Positions 8,748 to 18,445 of a stretch of DNA of 56,141 nucleotides are shown here, piece after piece. The DNA lies in contig NZ_LZIS01000139.1 in NCBI RefSeq assembly GCF_001667015.1, positions 1-56,141 on the forward strand, given 5' to 3'. Position 1 is the first letter of the stretch. Every line of letters begins with the position of its first letter. A program made the position numbers and the translations under genes. Below the pieces are notes generated by a model. It ran no database searches. It was not told the DNA's origin and saw only the letters and a list, made by a program, of their open reading frames with translations. Source of the DNA: Mycobacterium sp. E3198. Its GTDB lineage: Bacteria; Actinomycetota; Actinomycetes; Mycobacteriales; Mycobacteriaceae.

Positions 8748-10220
8748 ATGACGACCATGGCGTCACGCGCTCCCTCCGTAGCCGTCGTCGGGGCCGGCAT
8801 GTCGGGGCTGTGCATGGCAATCGCGTTGCTGCGCAGCGGTATTGACGACGTCACCATCTACGAGAAGGCCGACGAGGTGGGCGGCACCTGGCGGGAAAAC
8901 ACCTACCCCGGCCTGACCTGTGACGTGCCGTCGCGCGTCTACCAGTACACCTTCGCCACCAAGCCCAACTGGTCGCACATGTTTTCGCCCGGCGGGGAGA
9001 TCCAGGCCTACTTCCGCGGCGTCGCCGACCAATTCGGGCTGCGCGAGCGGATCCGGTTCGGCACCGAAGTCGTCAGCGCCCGGTTCGACGACGACCGCTG
9101 GGTGTTGCGCACGGACGCCGGCGACGAGTCGGCCGTCGACTTCCTGATCTCGGCGACCGGTGTGCTGCACCATCCCCGGATGCCGTCGATCGCCGGCCTG
9201 GCCGACTTCGCCGGCCCCGTCTTCCACTCCGCACGCTGGGATCATTCCGTCGAGCTGGCGGGGCGCCGAATCGCGGTGATCGGCAACGGATCCACCGGAG
9301 TGCAGCTCGTCTGCGGGCTGGCCGGCGAGGCGGGCCGGGTCTTGCTGTTCCAGCGCACCGCGCAGTGGATCGTCCCGATGCCCAACCCGGCGTACTCCAG
9401 GTTCGCCAATCGCAGCCACCGGGCCGTTCCGTGGCTCGATCGGCTGGCCTACCGCGCGTACAGCCTCGTCTTCGACACCTTCGCCGTCGCCCTGACCAAG
9501 CCGGGGCTGCGGCGGGCGGCGATGGGGGCGCTGTGCCGAGCCAGCCTGCGCCGGGTGCGCGACCCCGAGTTGCGCGCGGCGCTGACGCCCTCGTATGAGC
9601 CGATGTGCAAGCGGCTGGTGGTGTCGGGCGGGTTCTACCGGGCGATCCAGCGCGACGACGTCGAGCTGGTGACGGCCGGCATCGACCACGTGGAACCGCG
9701 GGGCATCGTGACCGACGACGGCACGCTGCACGAGGCGGACGTCATCGTGGCGTGCACCGGGTTCGACACGCACGCGTTCTTCCGGCCGATGCGACTGACC
9801 GGGCGGGACGGTATCGCCGCCGACGACGTGTGGCGCGACGGGCCGCGCGCCCACCGGACCGTGGCGATGCCGGGTTTCCCCAACTTCTTCATGATGCTGG
9901 GGCCGCACAGCCCGGTGGGCAACCACTCGCTCACCGCGGTGGCCGAGCACCAGGCCGATCACATCCTGGGCTGGATCCAGCGTTGGCGCCGCGGCGAATT
10001 CGACACCGTCGAGCCGACGCAAGCGGCGACCGAGAGCTACAACGAGAAGCTGCGCGCCGCGATGCCGGACACCGTGTGGACCACCGGCTGCGACAGCTGG
10101 TACCTGAACAAGGACGGGGTGCCCGAGGTGTGGCCCTTCACGCCGGCCGAACACCGGGCGATGCTGGCCGAAACGGATCTGCGAGAGTACGACTTGCGCA
10201 GGCGTGTGCCCGCGCGCTGA
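8748..10220 (+). CDS. Flavin-containing Baeyer-Villiger-type monooxygenase
   Basis: A 490-residue class B flavoprotein monooxygenase that would insert oxygen next to a ketone or oxidise a heteroatom using NADPH and O2. It shows the FAD Rossmann motif GAGMSG (15-20), the GGTWRENTYPGLTCDVPS segment, the BVMO fingerprint FAGPVFHSARWD (154-165) and the NADPH motif GNGSTG (179-184). Mycobacteria carry many such enzymes acting on steroids, lipids and xenobiotics; EthA and MymA are relatives. It lies in a tight run with a PF10118-type gene 13 bases downstream and an alpha/beta hydrolase. Substrate is unknown. Confidence 0.9.
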   Translation: MTTMASRAPSVAVVGAGMSGLCMAIALLRSGIDDVTIYEKADEVGGTWRENTYPGLTCDVPSRVYQYTFATKPNWSHMFSPGGEIQAYFRGVADQFGLRERIRFGTEVVSARFDDDRWVLRTDAGDESAVDFLISATGVLHHPRMPSIAGLADFAGPVFHSARWDHSVELAGRRIAVIGNGSTGVQLVCGLAGEAGRVLLFQRTAQWIVPMPNPAYSRFANRSHRAVPWLDRLAYRAYSLVFDTFAVALTKPGLRRAAMGALCRASLRRVRDPELRAALTPSYEPMCKRLVVSGGFYRAIQRDDVELVTAGIDHVEPRGIVTDDGTLHEADVIVACTGFDTHAFFRPMRLTGRDGIAADDVWRDGPRAHRTVAMPGFPNFFMMLGPHSPVGNHSLTAVAEHQADHILGWIQRWRRGEFDTVEPTQAATESYNEKLRAAMPDTVWTTGCDSWYLNKDGVPEVWPFTPAEHRAMLAETDLREYDLRRRVPAR

Positions 10221-10233
10221 GGGGAGGGCCGGG

Positions 10234-11142
10234 ATGTTCACCGTCGACGACCACGCGGCGGGTCCCCACGACGCGTCGCTCGACCACGAGCGGCTGGTCC
10301 TCGAGGCGCGCGATGTCGAGTTCGATTGGGCGACGCTGCCGTTCCACTACGTGCCGGGCGAGCCGTTCACCACCCACGTCCTCAACGTCCTGCACCTGCT
10401 GCTGCCCGCGGGCGAGGAGTTCTTCGTCGACGCGTTCAAGCGGGCGCTGCCGTTGATCAAGGACGACCAGCTGCGCCTGGACGTCCAGGGCTTCATCGGC
10501 CAGGAGGCCGTGCATTCCCAGGCCCACGCGCAGGTGCTCGCCCACTTCGCCGCCGCCGGGGTCGACCTGACCCCGTACACCGACCAGATCCGGTGGCTGT
10601 TCGAGAAGCTGCTGGGGCCCAGGCCGCGGTGGGGCGAGCGACGGCAGCACCGCTGGCTGCTGGAACAGGTTTCGTTCGTCTCGGCGATCGAGCACTACAC
10701 CGCCATCCTGGGCGAGTGGGTGCTCGACTCGCCGGCCCACGACGCCATCGGCACCCACCCCGTGATGCTGGACATGCTGCGCTGGCACGGCGCCGAAGAG
10801 GTCGAGCACAAGGCCGTCGCCTTCGACACGATGAAGCATCTGCGGGCCGGCTACCTGCGGCGGGTGCGCGCCCAGCTGGTGGTGACCCCGGGGATCCTGC
10901 TGCTGTGGATCCGTGGCGTCCGGTTCCTGTACTCGGTGGACCCGTACCTGCCGCCGGGCGCGAAGGCGCGCTGGCGGGACTACTTCCGGGCGGCGCGGCG
11001 CGGTTTGGTGCCCGGGCCGCTGAGGTTCGTGAAGGTGGTCGGCAACTACTACCGGCCGGGTTTCCACCCATCCCAACTGGGCGGCCTCGGGGCGGCGGTC
11101 GACTACCTGGCGGTCTCGCCCGCCGCGCGCGCGTCCCGCTGA
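10234..11142 (+). CDS. PF10118-type predicted metal-dependent hydrolase
   Basis: A 302-residue protein of the family annotated as predicted metal-dependent hydrolases. Paired ExxH motifs, as in ferritin-like or di-iron helical bundles, are visible: FIGQEAVHSQAH, VSAIEHYTA and WHGAEEVEHKAVAFD. The ATG at 10234 follows a strong GGGGAGGG (10221-10228); an in-frame start at 10204 lies inside the monooxygenase gene and is rejected. A hydrophobic stretch (VVTPGILLLWIRGVRFLY) suggests membrane association. Position between a BVMO and an alpha/beta hydrolase suggests a shared oxidative pathway; the reaction is unknown. Confidence 0.78.
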   Translation: MFTVDDHAAGPHDASLDHERLVLEARDVEFDWATLPFHYVPGEPFTTHVLNVLHLLLPAGEEFFVDAFKRALPLIKDDQLRLDVQGFIGQEAVHSQAHAQVLAHFAAAGVDLTPYTDQIRWLFEKLLGPRPRWGERRQHRWLLEQVSFVSAIEHYTAILGEWVLDSPAHDAIGTHPVMLDMLRWHGAEEVEHKAVAFDTMKHLRAGYLRRVRAQLVVTPGILLLWIRGVRFLYSVDPYLPPGAKARWRDYFRAARRGLVPGPLRFVKVVGNYYRPGFHPSQLGGLGAAVDYLAVSPAARASR

Positions 11143-11145
11143 CGC

Positions 11146-12054
11146 ATGGCCGCAACGACTTCGAGCGTCACCGCCTCCGACGGCGCCACCCTGGCGGTCC
11201 ACCGCTACACCGAGATCGACGCGGCGCGCCCGACCATCCTCGCCATCCACGGCTGGCCCGACAACCACCACCTCTGGGACGGGGTGGCTTCCGAGCTCGA
11301 GGAGAACCACGCCGGCCGCTACAACGTGGCGGCGTACGACGTGCGCGGGGCCGGCGAATCCTCGCGCCCCGCAAGGCGATCCGACTACGCCTTCGGGCAA
11401 CTGGTGTCCGACATCGGCGCCGTCATCGACAGCCTCGGCGTCGGCCCGGTCCACCTACTGGCCCACGACTGGGGCTCGATCGCGGCCTGGGCGGCCGTCA
11501 CCGACGACGCGGTGATGGCCAAAGTCGCGTCGTTCACGTCGATTTCGGGGCCGCACCTGCGCTACGCGGGCCGCTTCCTGCGCTCGGCGCGCACGCCGCG
11601 GGCGGTGGGCCAGGTCGCGATGCAGCTGCTGGGGTCGCTGTACATCGCGTTCTTCCTGTGCCCTGGTCTGCCGGAGCTCGCGTTCTTATCCCGGGTCGGC
11701 GTGCTGGCCCATCGGGCCCTCGAGCGCATCGGCCGGCCGCGCACGCCCGTCCGGCGCGACCCGACGCCGCGGTCCATCTCGGACTACGTCACCGGGCTCA
11801 AGCTGTATCGGGCGAACATGCCCGGACCGATGCTCTCGCCCGGGCCGCGGCTGCCGCAGACCACCGTCGCGGTGCAGACCCTGGTGCCGCGCCGGGACAT
11901 CTTCGTCACGCCCGCGCTGCAGCGGTTCACCGGCTCAATTCCGGTCGTCGGCAGGGTGATTCCGATCGAAGGCGGACACTGGGTGGTCACCGCACGCCCC
12001 GAGGTCATCGCCGAGCTGACCGCCGAATGGGTCGATCGGCACGTCACCGCTTGA
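11146..12054 (+). CDS. Alpha/beta hydrolase, epoxide-hydrolase-like
   Basis: A 302-residue alpha/beta hydrolase. HGWPDN (35-40) supplies the oxyanion-hole HGxP motif. The nucleophile elbow AHDWGS places Asp108 at the nucleophile position, which points to epoxide hydrolase or haloalkane dehalogenase chemistry rather than a serine esterase. IEGGHW near the C-terminus carries the catalytic histidine. It resembles the N-terminal hydrolase part of EphD-type proteins, but the C-terminal SDR domain is missing. It starts 3 bases after the previous stop and overlaps the convergent GNAT gene by 11 bases. Confidence 0.82.
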   Translation: MAATTSSVTASDGATLAVHRYTEIDAARPTILAIHGWPDNHHLWDGVASELEENHAGRYNVAAYDVRGAGESSRPARRSDYAFGQLVSDIGAVIDSLGVGPVHLLAHDWGSIAAWAAVTDDAVMAKVASFTSISGPHLRYAGRFLRSARTPRAVGQVAMQLLGSLYIAFFLCPGLPELAFLSRVGVLAHRALERIGRPRTPVRRDPTPRSISDYVTGLKLYRANMPGPMLSPGPRLPQTTVAVQTLVPRRDIFVTPALQRFTGSIPVVGRVIPIEGGHWVVTARPEVIAELTAEWVDRHVTA

Positions 12055-12553
12055 GCCGGTACCCGAGGTGGGCCACCTTGATGCCGGGCAGCGGCTCCCA
12101 GTCGAGCGTGCGGCCGTCGACGCGAAAGTTGTTCTTCTCGTAGAAGCGGCGCGCCCTGTCGTTTTGCTCGGCGCACCACAGGATTACGTCGCCGGACGGG
12201 TGCGAGCCGAGGACCTCGCCGAGCATGCGGGCCCCGATGCCGTGCCGTTGGCTTTCCTCGGCGACGTAGAGCGCGTCGACGAGCAGGTCTTCCGGCTGGT
12301 CGGAATCGGGCCCGAAGATGGTCACGCCGAGGGTGCGGCCCCCGGCCTCGGCGACCCACATGCGCCACCCGCGGCGCTGCAGGCTCTGCGGGTAGATCTC
12401 GGCGACCCAGCGTTTCGGCGGCCCGAGCAGGTCGAGCACCTGGGGCAGCAGTATCCCGGCCCACGAGCGCCGCCACACCGGGTAGTGCATCGCCGCGACC
12501 TCGGCGAAGTCGTCCGGGGTGGCTTCCCGGATCGCGATGTCGCTGGCCTGCAC
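12044..12553 (-). CDS. GNAT-family N-acetyltransferase (Rv2775-like)
   Basis: A 169-residue acetyl-CoA-dependent acyltransferase. The acceptor-side N-terminus (IREATPDDFAEVAAMHYPVW), the acetyl-CoA-binding motif (ALYVAEESQRHGIGARML, with the Q/RxxGxG/A pattern) and the C-terminal ARRFYEKNNFRVDG strand-helix are standard GNAT features. A GNAT gene also sits between ald and dapB in M. tuberculosis (Rv2775), so it is probably the positional orthologue. Substrate is unknown. It converges on the alpha/beta hydrolase and lies 9 bases downstream of the TetR gene. Confidence 0.85.
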   Translation of the reverse strand: MQASDIAIREATPDDFAEVAAMHYPVWRRSWAGILLPQVLDLLGPPKRWVAEIYPQSLQRRGWRMWVAEAGGRTLGVTIFGPDSDQPEDLLVDALYVAEESQRHGIGARMLGEVLGSHPSGDVILWCAEQNDRARRFYEKNNFRVDGRTLDWEPLPGIKVAHLGYRLKR

Positions 12554-12562
12554 ACGCTAAGG

Positions 12563-13201
12563 CTAGAGAACTTTTGCCGGCCGCTCTTCCAGATAGGCCG
12601 CCAGCGCGTTCGTCAGGCCACGGCGCGCCATGTCGAGGTCGGCGTAGGAGCCCAGCTGGCGCTCCGAGACAAGGCCGCGCATCGCGCCCGGGATGAGGGC
12701 GGCCACCTCGCGCACCCGGTCGGGGTCGACGTCCAGGCCGGCGAACGCGTTCTGGCAGGTCTGAAGCCAGCTCTTGCCCCAGGAGAACAGCTCGGCGGCC
12801 GTGCGCGGGTAGAGGCGCTCCAGCTCGCGGGGGTCGCGGGGAAGCGCGGCGCGCAGGTTTTCGATCGCGCGCGAATCGGGTGACGCCAGGCCGCGGTACA
12901 GCGTGTCGATGATGGCGCCTACGCGCTCGCGCAGGGGCGCGTCCGGTTGCGCCGGCGCCGAGAAGGTCGCGGCGCGCCGCTCGGCGGTGCGGTGCAGCAC
13001 GGCCGCCCAGAATCCGTCGGCGTCGCCGAACTGGTACTGCACCGCGCCCCAGGTGGCCCCGATGTCCTTGGCGATGCGGTTGGCCGACACTGAGCCCGGC
13101 TCGCCCGAGGCCAGCGACTTCAGCGCGGCCTCGAGCATGCTCTCGCGCGTCGCGTGGCCGCGCCGGTTGGGGCGCCTTTCGACGACCTTCGGTTCGGCCA
13201 T
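12563..13201 (-). CDS. TetR-family transcriptional regulator
   Basis: A 212-residue one-component repressor. The helix-turn-helix is visible at about 18-65 (ATRESMLEAALKSLASGEPGSVSANRIAKDIGATWGAVQYQFGDADGFW). The C-terminal ligand domain is helical. It is divergent from a Rieske oxygenase gene only 40 bases away, with a palindrome in between, so autoregulation and control of the oxygenase pair are likely (inference). Its start would be leaderless: TAGGCT reads on the minus strand six bases upstream of the ATG. Confidence 0.9.
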   Translation of the reverse strand: MAEPKVVERRPNRRGHATRESMLEAALKSLASGEPGSVSANRIAKDIGATWGAVQYQFGDADGFWAAVLHRTAERRAATFSAPAQPDAPLRERVGAIIDTLYRGLASPDSRAIENLRAALPRDPRELERLYPRTAAELFSWGKSWLQTCQNAFAGLDVDPDRVREVAALIPGAMRGLVSERQLGSYADLDMARRGLTNALAAYLEERPAKVL

Positions 13202-13241
13202 CCGCCTAGCCTATCATTTTCATAGAGGGTACTGTGATTCT
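13202..13241. promoter_or_regulatory. Divergent leaderless promoters around a TetR-type palindrome
   Basis: The 40 bases between the TetR and Rieske start codons hold CTAT-N7-ATAG (13211-13225), an inverted repeat whose fuller form is CTATNANNNTNATAG. It is flanked by TAGGCT on the minus strand (13208-13213) and TACTGT on the plus strand (13230-13235), each six bases before its start codon. Both genes could thus be leaderless and repressed from one site. Confidence 0.6.
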
Positions 13242-14240
13242 ATGGCCAAACCGCCCTTGTCGATGAAACCGACCGGATGGTTTCAGGTCGCGTGGTCCGA
13301 CGAGGTCGGCGTCGGCGACGTGCACCGGATGAAGTACTTCGACCAGGAGATGGTCGCCTGGCGCGCCGAGTCGGGCGACCTCACGGTGATGAACGCCTAC
13401 TGCGAGCACCTGGGCGCGCACCTCGGTTACGGCGGCAAGGTCGTCGGCGAGGTGCTGCAGTGCCCGTTCCACGGGTGGCAGTGGAACTCCGAGGGCCGCA
13501 ACGTCTGCATCCCTTACCAGGACCGGCCCAACCGCGGCAGGCGGATGCGCACCTATCCCGTGGTGGAGCGCAACGAGTCGGTCTACATCTGGCACGACGC
13601 CGAGCGGCGCGAGCCCTACTTCGACGCGCCCGACGTGTTCGCTTCGTTCGAGGACGGCCGCGGCGCGGGCGATTACTACGCGCAGCAGCGGCTGTTCCGC
13701 CAGGGCCTGGAACTGCACCCGCAGTACGTGCTCGAAAACGGCGTGGACTTCGCGCATTTCAAGTTCGTGCACAACACGCCGATCGTGCCGGTGTTCACCC
13801 GCCACGACTTCGCCGACCCGGTGTCCTTCGTGGACTTCACCATCACCTTCGAGGGCGACGACGGGCAGAGGATCGAGGACGTCAACAGCGGCGTGGAGGC
13901 CATCAACGGTGGGCTGGGCATCGCCGTCACCAAGAGCTGGGGGATGGTCGACAACCGCACCATCTCCGCCGTCACCCCGGTCGACGAGTTCACCTCCGAC
14001 GTCCGGTTCATGGTCCACATCGGCCGCCCCGGCAGCGGCGCGGTCAAGGATCCCGCGCGCGCCGAGCACAAGGCGGCCGAGTTCGGGCGGGAAGTGATAC
14101 GGCAGTTCGAGCAGGATATCGAGATCTGGCGGCACCAGCGCTACTCCGACCCGCCCGCGCTGGCCCCCGACGAGTACGAAGGCTTCACCGCAATCCGCAA
14201 GTGGGCCAAGCAGTTTTATCAGGAGGTTGACGCCGAGTGA
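13242..14240 (+). CDS. Rieske non-heme iron oxygenase, KshA-like
   Basis: A 332-residue terminal oxygenase subunit. The Rieske [2Fe-2S] ligands are Cys54/His56 (CEH) and Cys74/His77 (CPFH); the mononuclear iron site is Asp169, His172 and His177 (NGVDFAHFKFVH). The pattern resembles mycobacterial KshA-type (3-ketosteroid 9-alpha-hydroxylase) oxygenases, which need a separate reductase; none is encoded here. The ATG at 13242 is set by the leaderless promoter; longer frames upstream run through the TetR gene antisense. It is translationally coupled to the next gene (GTGA overlap). Substrate specificity cannot be read from sequence. Confidence 0.9.
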   Translation: MAKPPLSMKPTGWFQVAWSDEVGVGDVHRMKYFDQEMVAWRAESGDLTVMNAYCEHLGAHLGYGGKVVGEVLQCPFHGWQWNSEGRNVCIPYQDRPNRGRRMRTYPVVERNESVYIWHDAERREPYFDAPDVFASFEDGRGAGDYYAQQRLFRQGLELHPQYVLENGVDFAHFKFVHNTPIVPVFTRHDFADPVSFVDFTITFEGDDGQRIEDVNSGVEAINGGLGIAVTKSWGMVDNRTISAVTPVDEFTSDVRFMVHIGRPGSGAVKDPARAEHKAAEFGREVIRQFEQDIEIWRHQRYSDPPALAPDEYEGFTAIRKWAKQFYQEVDAE

Positions 14241-15316
14241 ATAAACCAATCCGCGTGTTCCAGGTCGCCACCGGAAACGTCGGCTCGGAGATGATCAAGC
14301 GGATCGCCACGCAGCCCGATCTGGAACTCATTGGTGTGCACTGCTATTCGCCGGACAAGATCGGGCGCGACGCCGGCGAACTCGCGGGCATCGGGCCCAA
14401 CGGGGTGACGGCCACGGGCACGATCGAGGAGATCATCGCCGCCAAGCCCGACGTCCTGACGTTTCACGGCGTGTTCCCCGACGAGGAGCTATACGTCAAG
14501 GTGCTCGAGGCGGGCATCAACATCGTCACCACCGCCGACTGGATCACCGGCTGGCACCGCGACAAGAACCATCCGCACCCGTCGGGCAAGCCGGTGACCC
14601 AGCTGCTGGCCGAGGCCTGTGAAAAGGGCGGCGCGACGTTCTACGGCACGGGCATGAACCCGGGCCTGAACCAGATCCTCGGCGTGGTGTGTTCGGCCGA
14701 CGTCGCCGACATCGAAAACGTCACCACCATCGAATCCGTCGACGTCTCGTGCCACCACTCCAAGGACACCTGGATCGAGGTCGGCTACGGCCAGCCGGTC
14801 GACGACCCCGAAATCCCCGGGAAGCTGGAGAAGTACACCCGCGTCTTCGCCGACAGCGTGCTGATGATGGCCGACTGCTTCGACCTGCGCCTGGACGAGG
14901 TGAAGTTCAGCTACGAGTTGGGCGCCTGCACCAAGGACGTCGACCTGGGCTGGTACACGCTGCCCAAGGGCTCGCTCGGCGGCAACTACATCAAATACCA
15001 GGGCATGGTGGACGGGGTGCCCCGCGTCGAGACGCACCTGGAGTGGCAGATGACCCCGCACACCGACCCGAGCTGGAACATCAAGGGCTGCTACATCACC
15101 CAGATCAAGGGCGACCCGTGCATCTACAACAAGCACATGATCTTCCCCAAACCCGGCGTCGACCTGTCCAACCCGGACAACTTCGCCTCCATCGGCATGA
15201 CGGTGACCGGCATGCCGGCCCTGGCCGCCATCAAGTCGGTGGTCGGGGCGCGGCCGGGCCTGATCACCAGCGCCGACCTGCCGCTGCGCGGCTTCGCGGG
15301 GCGGTTCAAGAGGTAA
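14237..15316 (+). CDS. DapB-fold NAD(P)H-dependent dehydrogenase
   Basis: A 359-residue oxidoreductase with an N-terminal Rossmann domain (RVFQVATGNVGSEMIKRI, GxxGxxG-like at 12-17) of the dihydrodipicolinate-reductase type, and a long C-terminal domain. Similar mycobacterial proteins are annotated as dihydrodipicolinate reductase N-terminal-domain or 2,4-diaminopentanoate-dehydrogenase-like proteins. True DapB is encoded separately at 16806, so lysine synthesis is not its role. GTG at 14237 overlaps the Rieske stop by 4 bases, implying coupled translation and possibly consecutive steps. Product unknown. Confidence 0.75.
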   Translation: MNKPIRVFQVATGNVGSEMIKRIATQPDLELIGVHCYSPDKIGRDAGELAGIGPNGVTATGTIEEIIAAKPDVLTFHGVFPDEELYVKVLEAGINIVTTADWITGWHRDKNHPHPSGKPVTQLLAEACEKGGATFYGTGMNPGLNQILGVVCSADVADIENVTTIESVDVSCHHSKDTWIEVGYGQPVDDPEIPGKLEKYTRVFADSVLMMADCFDLRLDEVKFSYELGACTKDVDLGWYTLPKGSLGGNYIKYQGMVDGVPRVETHLEWQMTPHTDPSWNIKGCYITQIKGDPCIYNKHMIFPKPGVDLSNPDNFASIGMTVTGMPALAAIKSVVGARPGLITSADLPLRGFAGRFKR

Positions 15317-15333
15317 GCGCGCGGGCAAGGGAC

Positions 15334-16701
15334 TCAAGGGACCTCGTCGTCTTCGTCGCCCTCGAAGAGGCGCTCTGGGTGGTGAAAGTCGTTGGTGCGC
15401 GCGCCGCGGTCCAACTGCGGCGGCGGGATCCACTCGGTGCGGCCATCAGGCAGTTTCCTTGTCGTCCAACCCATTTCCAGCAGCTTGTGGTGGGGCGGGC
15501 AGGCGAAGGTGAGCTTGTCGGCGTCGGTGCACCCACCCGACACCCACGCGTCGACATGGTGAACTTCGCTCCAGTAGCCCGGCACGTCGCAGCCTGGGTG
15601 CGTGCAGCCGCGGGCCTTCGCGTAGAGGACGATGCGCTGATCCGGTGAGGCTATCCGCCGCGTGCGCCCCAGATACAAGGGTCGCTCCGAGTGCTCGTCG
15701 AACACGGCAAGGTAGTGGTAAGCATGGCTGGCCATCCGGATCAACTCGCGCATCGGCACCACCGTGCCGCCGCCCGTGACCGCGAGGCCCGCGCCGGACG
15801 TCAGCTCCTGCAGCGTGGTCGACACGATGACGGTGACCGGTAAGCCGTTGTGTTGGCCGAGCTTCGGATCGCCGAGCTGGCCGCGCACCAGGGCGTTGAG
15901 CGCGTCGTGCTGGCGCTGGGCGTGGCTGCGGGTGTCGCGACGCGCGCGGTCCTCGCCGGGTTCGCCCGTGACGCAGGCCGTTTCGTCGTCGGGGTTGCAC
16001 ATCCCGGGCGCCGCGAACCGCGCCAGCCACGCGTCGATGTTGGCGCGCAGCTCCGGGGACGCCACCAGCTTTCCGACGCTCATGCCGTCGGCACGCTGGC
16101 CGCACCAGGTGAACCCGCGCTGGCGCTCGCGGTCGACGTCGGAGTACTTGCCATCGGGATTGATCTGTGCCGCACATTTGTGCGCCACCTTCTCCAGTTG
16201 GTCGGGACGCAACTTGGTCGCCTGCCGCGCCAGAAATCGCTCGGCCTTCTCAAGCGCGTAGACCGGCGTCGCCTCCGGCAGGCCGCGAAAGAACGACTGG
16301 ATCACCCGCAGGTGCTGCCCGTCGAGCAGGCCCTTGCGCCACGCGCAGGCGGTGGCCGGCAGCTCCGGCGGCAACTCCTGGCCGGTGAGGGTCAGGCGTG
16401 GGGAAAGCTGCTGCGCGTCGCGGAGCCGCCGAGAGGCCTCGGTGCAGCTGATTCGCAGCCAGTCGGCGACCACCTTGTGGACCGGCCCGCCGACGTGGGC
16501 GGGATCCTCCTTGGCCAGGCCGGCGATCACGTCGTGGCTCATTGCGACCTGGCCGCGGAGTGACGTCTCCATGTGCTCCAGCGCCCGCAGCCGGGCCGCG
16601 GGCGGCATTGCATCGAAGTTGACCCCCGCGATCAGCGCCAGGGCCGCATCGAGCGCCTCCAGACCGGCCTCCAGGTCCGGCGGAAACTCGATCGAATGCA
16701 T
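15334..16701 (-). CDS. 13E12 repeat-family DUF222/HNH protein
   Basis: A 455-residue member of the multicopy mycobacterial 13E12 (REP13E12) family. The N-terminal about 330 residues are the DUF222 region (PDLEAGLEALDAAL... WRKGLLDGQHLRVI). The C-terminus carries an HNH nuclease-like motif: ARGCTHPGCDVPG...VHHVDAW...LTFACPPHHKLLEMGW. The reading frame is intact. TATCAT six bases upstream of the ATG makes the transcript leaderless, and a LexA box covers the start codon (16692-16707). M. tuberculosis 13E12 genes are described as DNA-damage inducible; their role is unresolved. Confidence 0.87.
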   Translation of the reverse strand: MHSIEFPPDLEAGLEALDAALALIAGVNFDAMPPAARLRALEHMETSLRGQVAMSHDVIAGLAKEDPAHVGGPVHKVVADWLRISCTEASRRLRDAQQLSPRLTLTGQELPPELPATACAWRKGLLDGQHLRVIQSFFRGLPEATPVYALEKAERFLARQATKLRPDQLEKVAHKCAAQINPDGKYSDVDRERQRGFTWCGQRADGMSVGKLVASPELRANIDAWLARFAAPGMCNPDDETACVTGEPGEDRARRDTRSHAQRQHDALNALVRGQLGDPKLGQHNGLPVTVIVSTTLQELTSGAGLAVTGGGTVVPMRELIRMASHAYHYLAVFDEHSERPLYLGRTRRIASPDQRIVLYAKARGCTHPGCDVPGYWSEVHHVDAWVSGGCTDADKLTFACPPHHKLLEMGWTTRKLPDGRTEWIPPPQLDRGARTNDFHHPERLFEGDEDDEVP

Positions 16702-16713
16702 GTTCGAATGATA
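16692..16713 (-). promoter_or_regulatory. LexA (SOS) box and -10 of the 13E12 HNH gene
   Basis: TCGAAT-GCAT-GTTCGA at 16692-16707 matches the mycobacterial SOS consensus TCGAAC-N4-GTTCGA at 11 of 12 defined positions. It covers the ATG (16699-16701, minus strand). TATCAT on the minus strand (16708-16713) lies six bases before the ATG. LexA bound here would block initiation directly. Confidence 0.75.
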
Positions 16714-16733
16714 TCGCCGGGTCCCGACCGTAG

Positions 16734-17988
<1,255 letters not shown>

Positions 17989-17992
<4 letters not shown>

Positions 17993-18444
17993 GCAAGACG
18001 CTGCTGATCGTGCACCACACGCCGTCCCCGCACACCCAGGAGATGTTCGAGGCGGTGGTGTCCGGGGCCACCGACCCCGAGATCGAAGGCGTGGAGGTGG
18101 TGCGGCGTCCCGCGCTCACCCTGTCGCCGGCCGACATGCTCGGCGCCGACGGCTACGTGCTCGGGACCCCCGCCAACCTGGGGTACATGAGCGGGGCCCT
18201 CAAGCACGCGTTCGACGTCTGCTACTACCCGTGCCTCGACGCGACGCGCGGGCGGCCGTTCGGCGTGTACCTGCACGGCAACGAGGGCACCGAGGGCGCC
18301 GAGCGGGGCATCGAGGCCATCACGACCGGGCTGGGTTGGACGAAAGCGGCACCGACCGTGGTGGTTTCCGGCAAGCCCAGCAAGGCCGACCTGGAATCGT
18401 GCTGGGAACTGGGCGCGACGGTGGCCGCCCAGCTGATGGAATGA
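17989..18444 (+). CDS. Flavodoxin/NAD(P)H-dehydrogenase-like protein (Rv2771c-like)
   Basis: A 151-residue flavodoxin-fold protein. SKTLLIVHHTPSPHTQEM gives the first strand and the FMN-phosphate loop. DGYVLGTPANLGYMSGALKHAFDVCYY is the family's second FMN loop (GTPxxxGxMxGxLKxFxD), as in WrbA-like NAD(P)H:quinone oxidoreductases. A quinone or flavin-dependent reductase role is likely but the substrate is not known. The ATG overlaps the preceding stop by 4 bases. The gene ends 1 base before the convergent thioesterase stop. Confidence 0.82.
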
Positions 18445-18445
18445 G

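Noticed and set aside
12903..13241. Extension of the Rieske oxygenase upstream to 12903
   Set aside because: The extension is antisense to the TetR gene; the family N-terminus and leaderless promoter place the start at 13242.
14237..15316. Second dapB gene
   Set aside because: Only the Rossmann part resembles DapB; the HHPHKxDxPSGT catalytic motif is absent, and true dapB is at 16806.
15334..16701. HNH gene as a mobile element or transposase
   Set aside because: No flanking target duplication or terminal inverted repeats seen; it matches the chromosomal 13E12 family.
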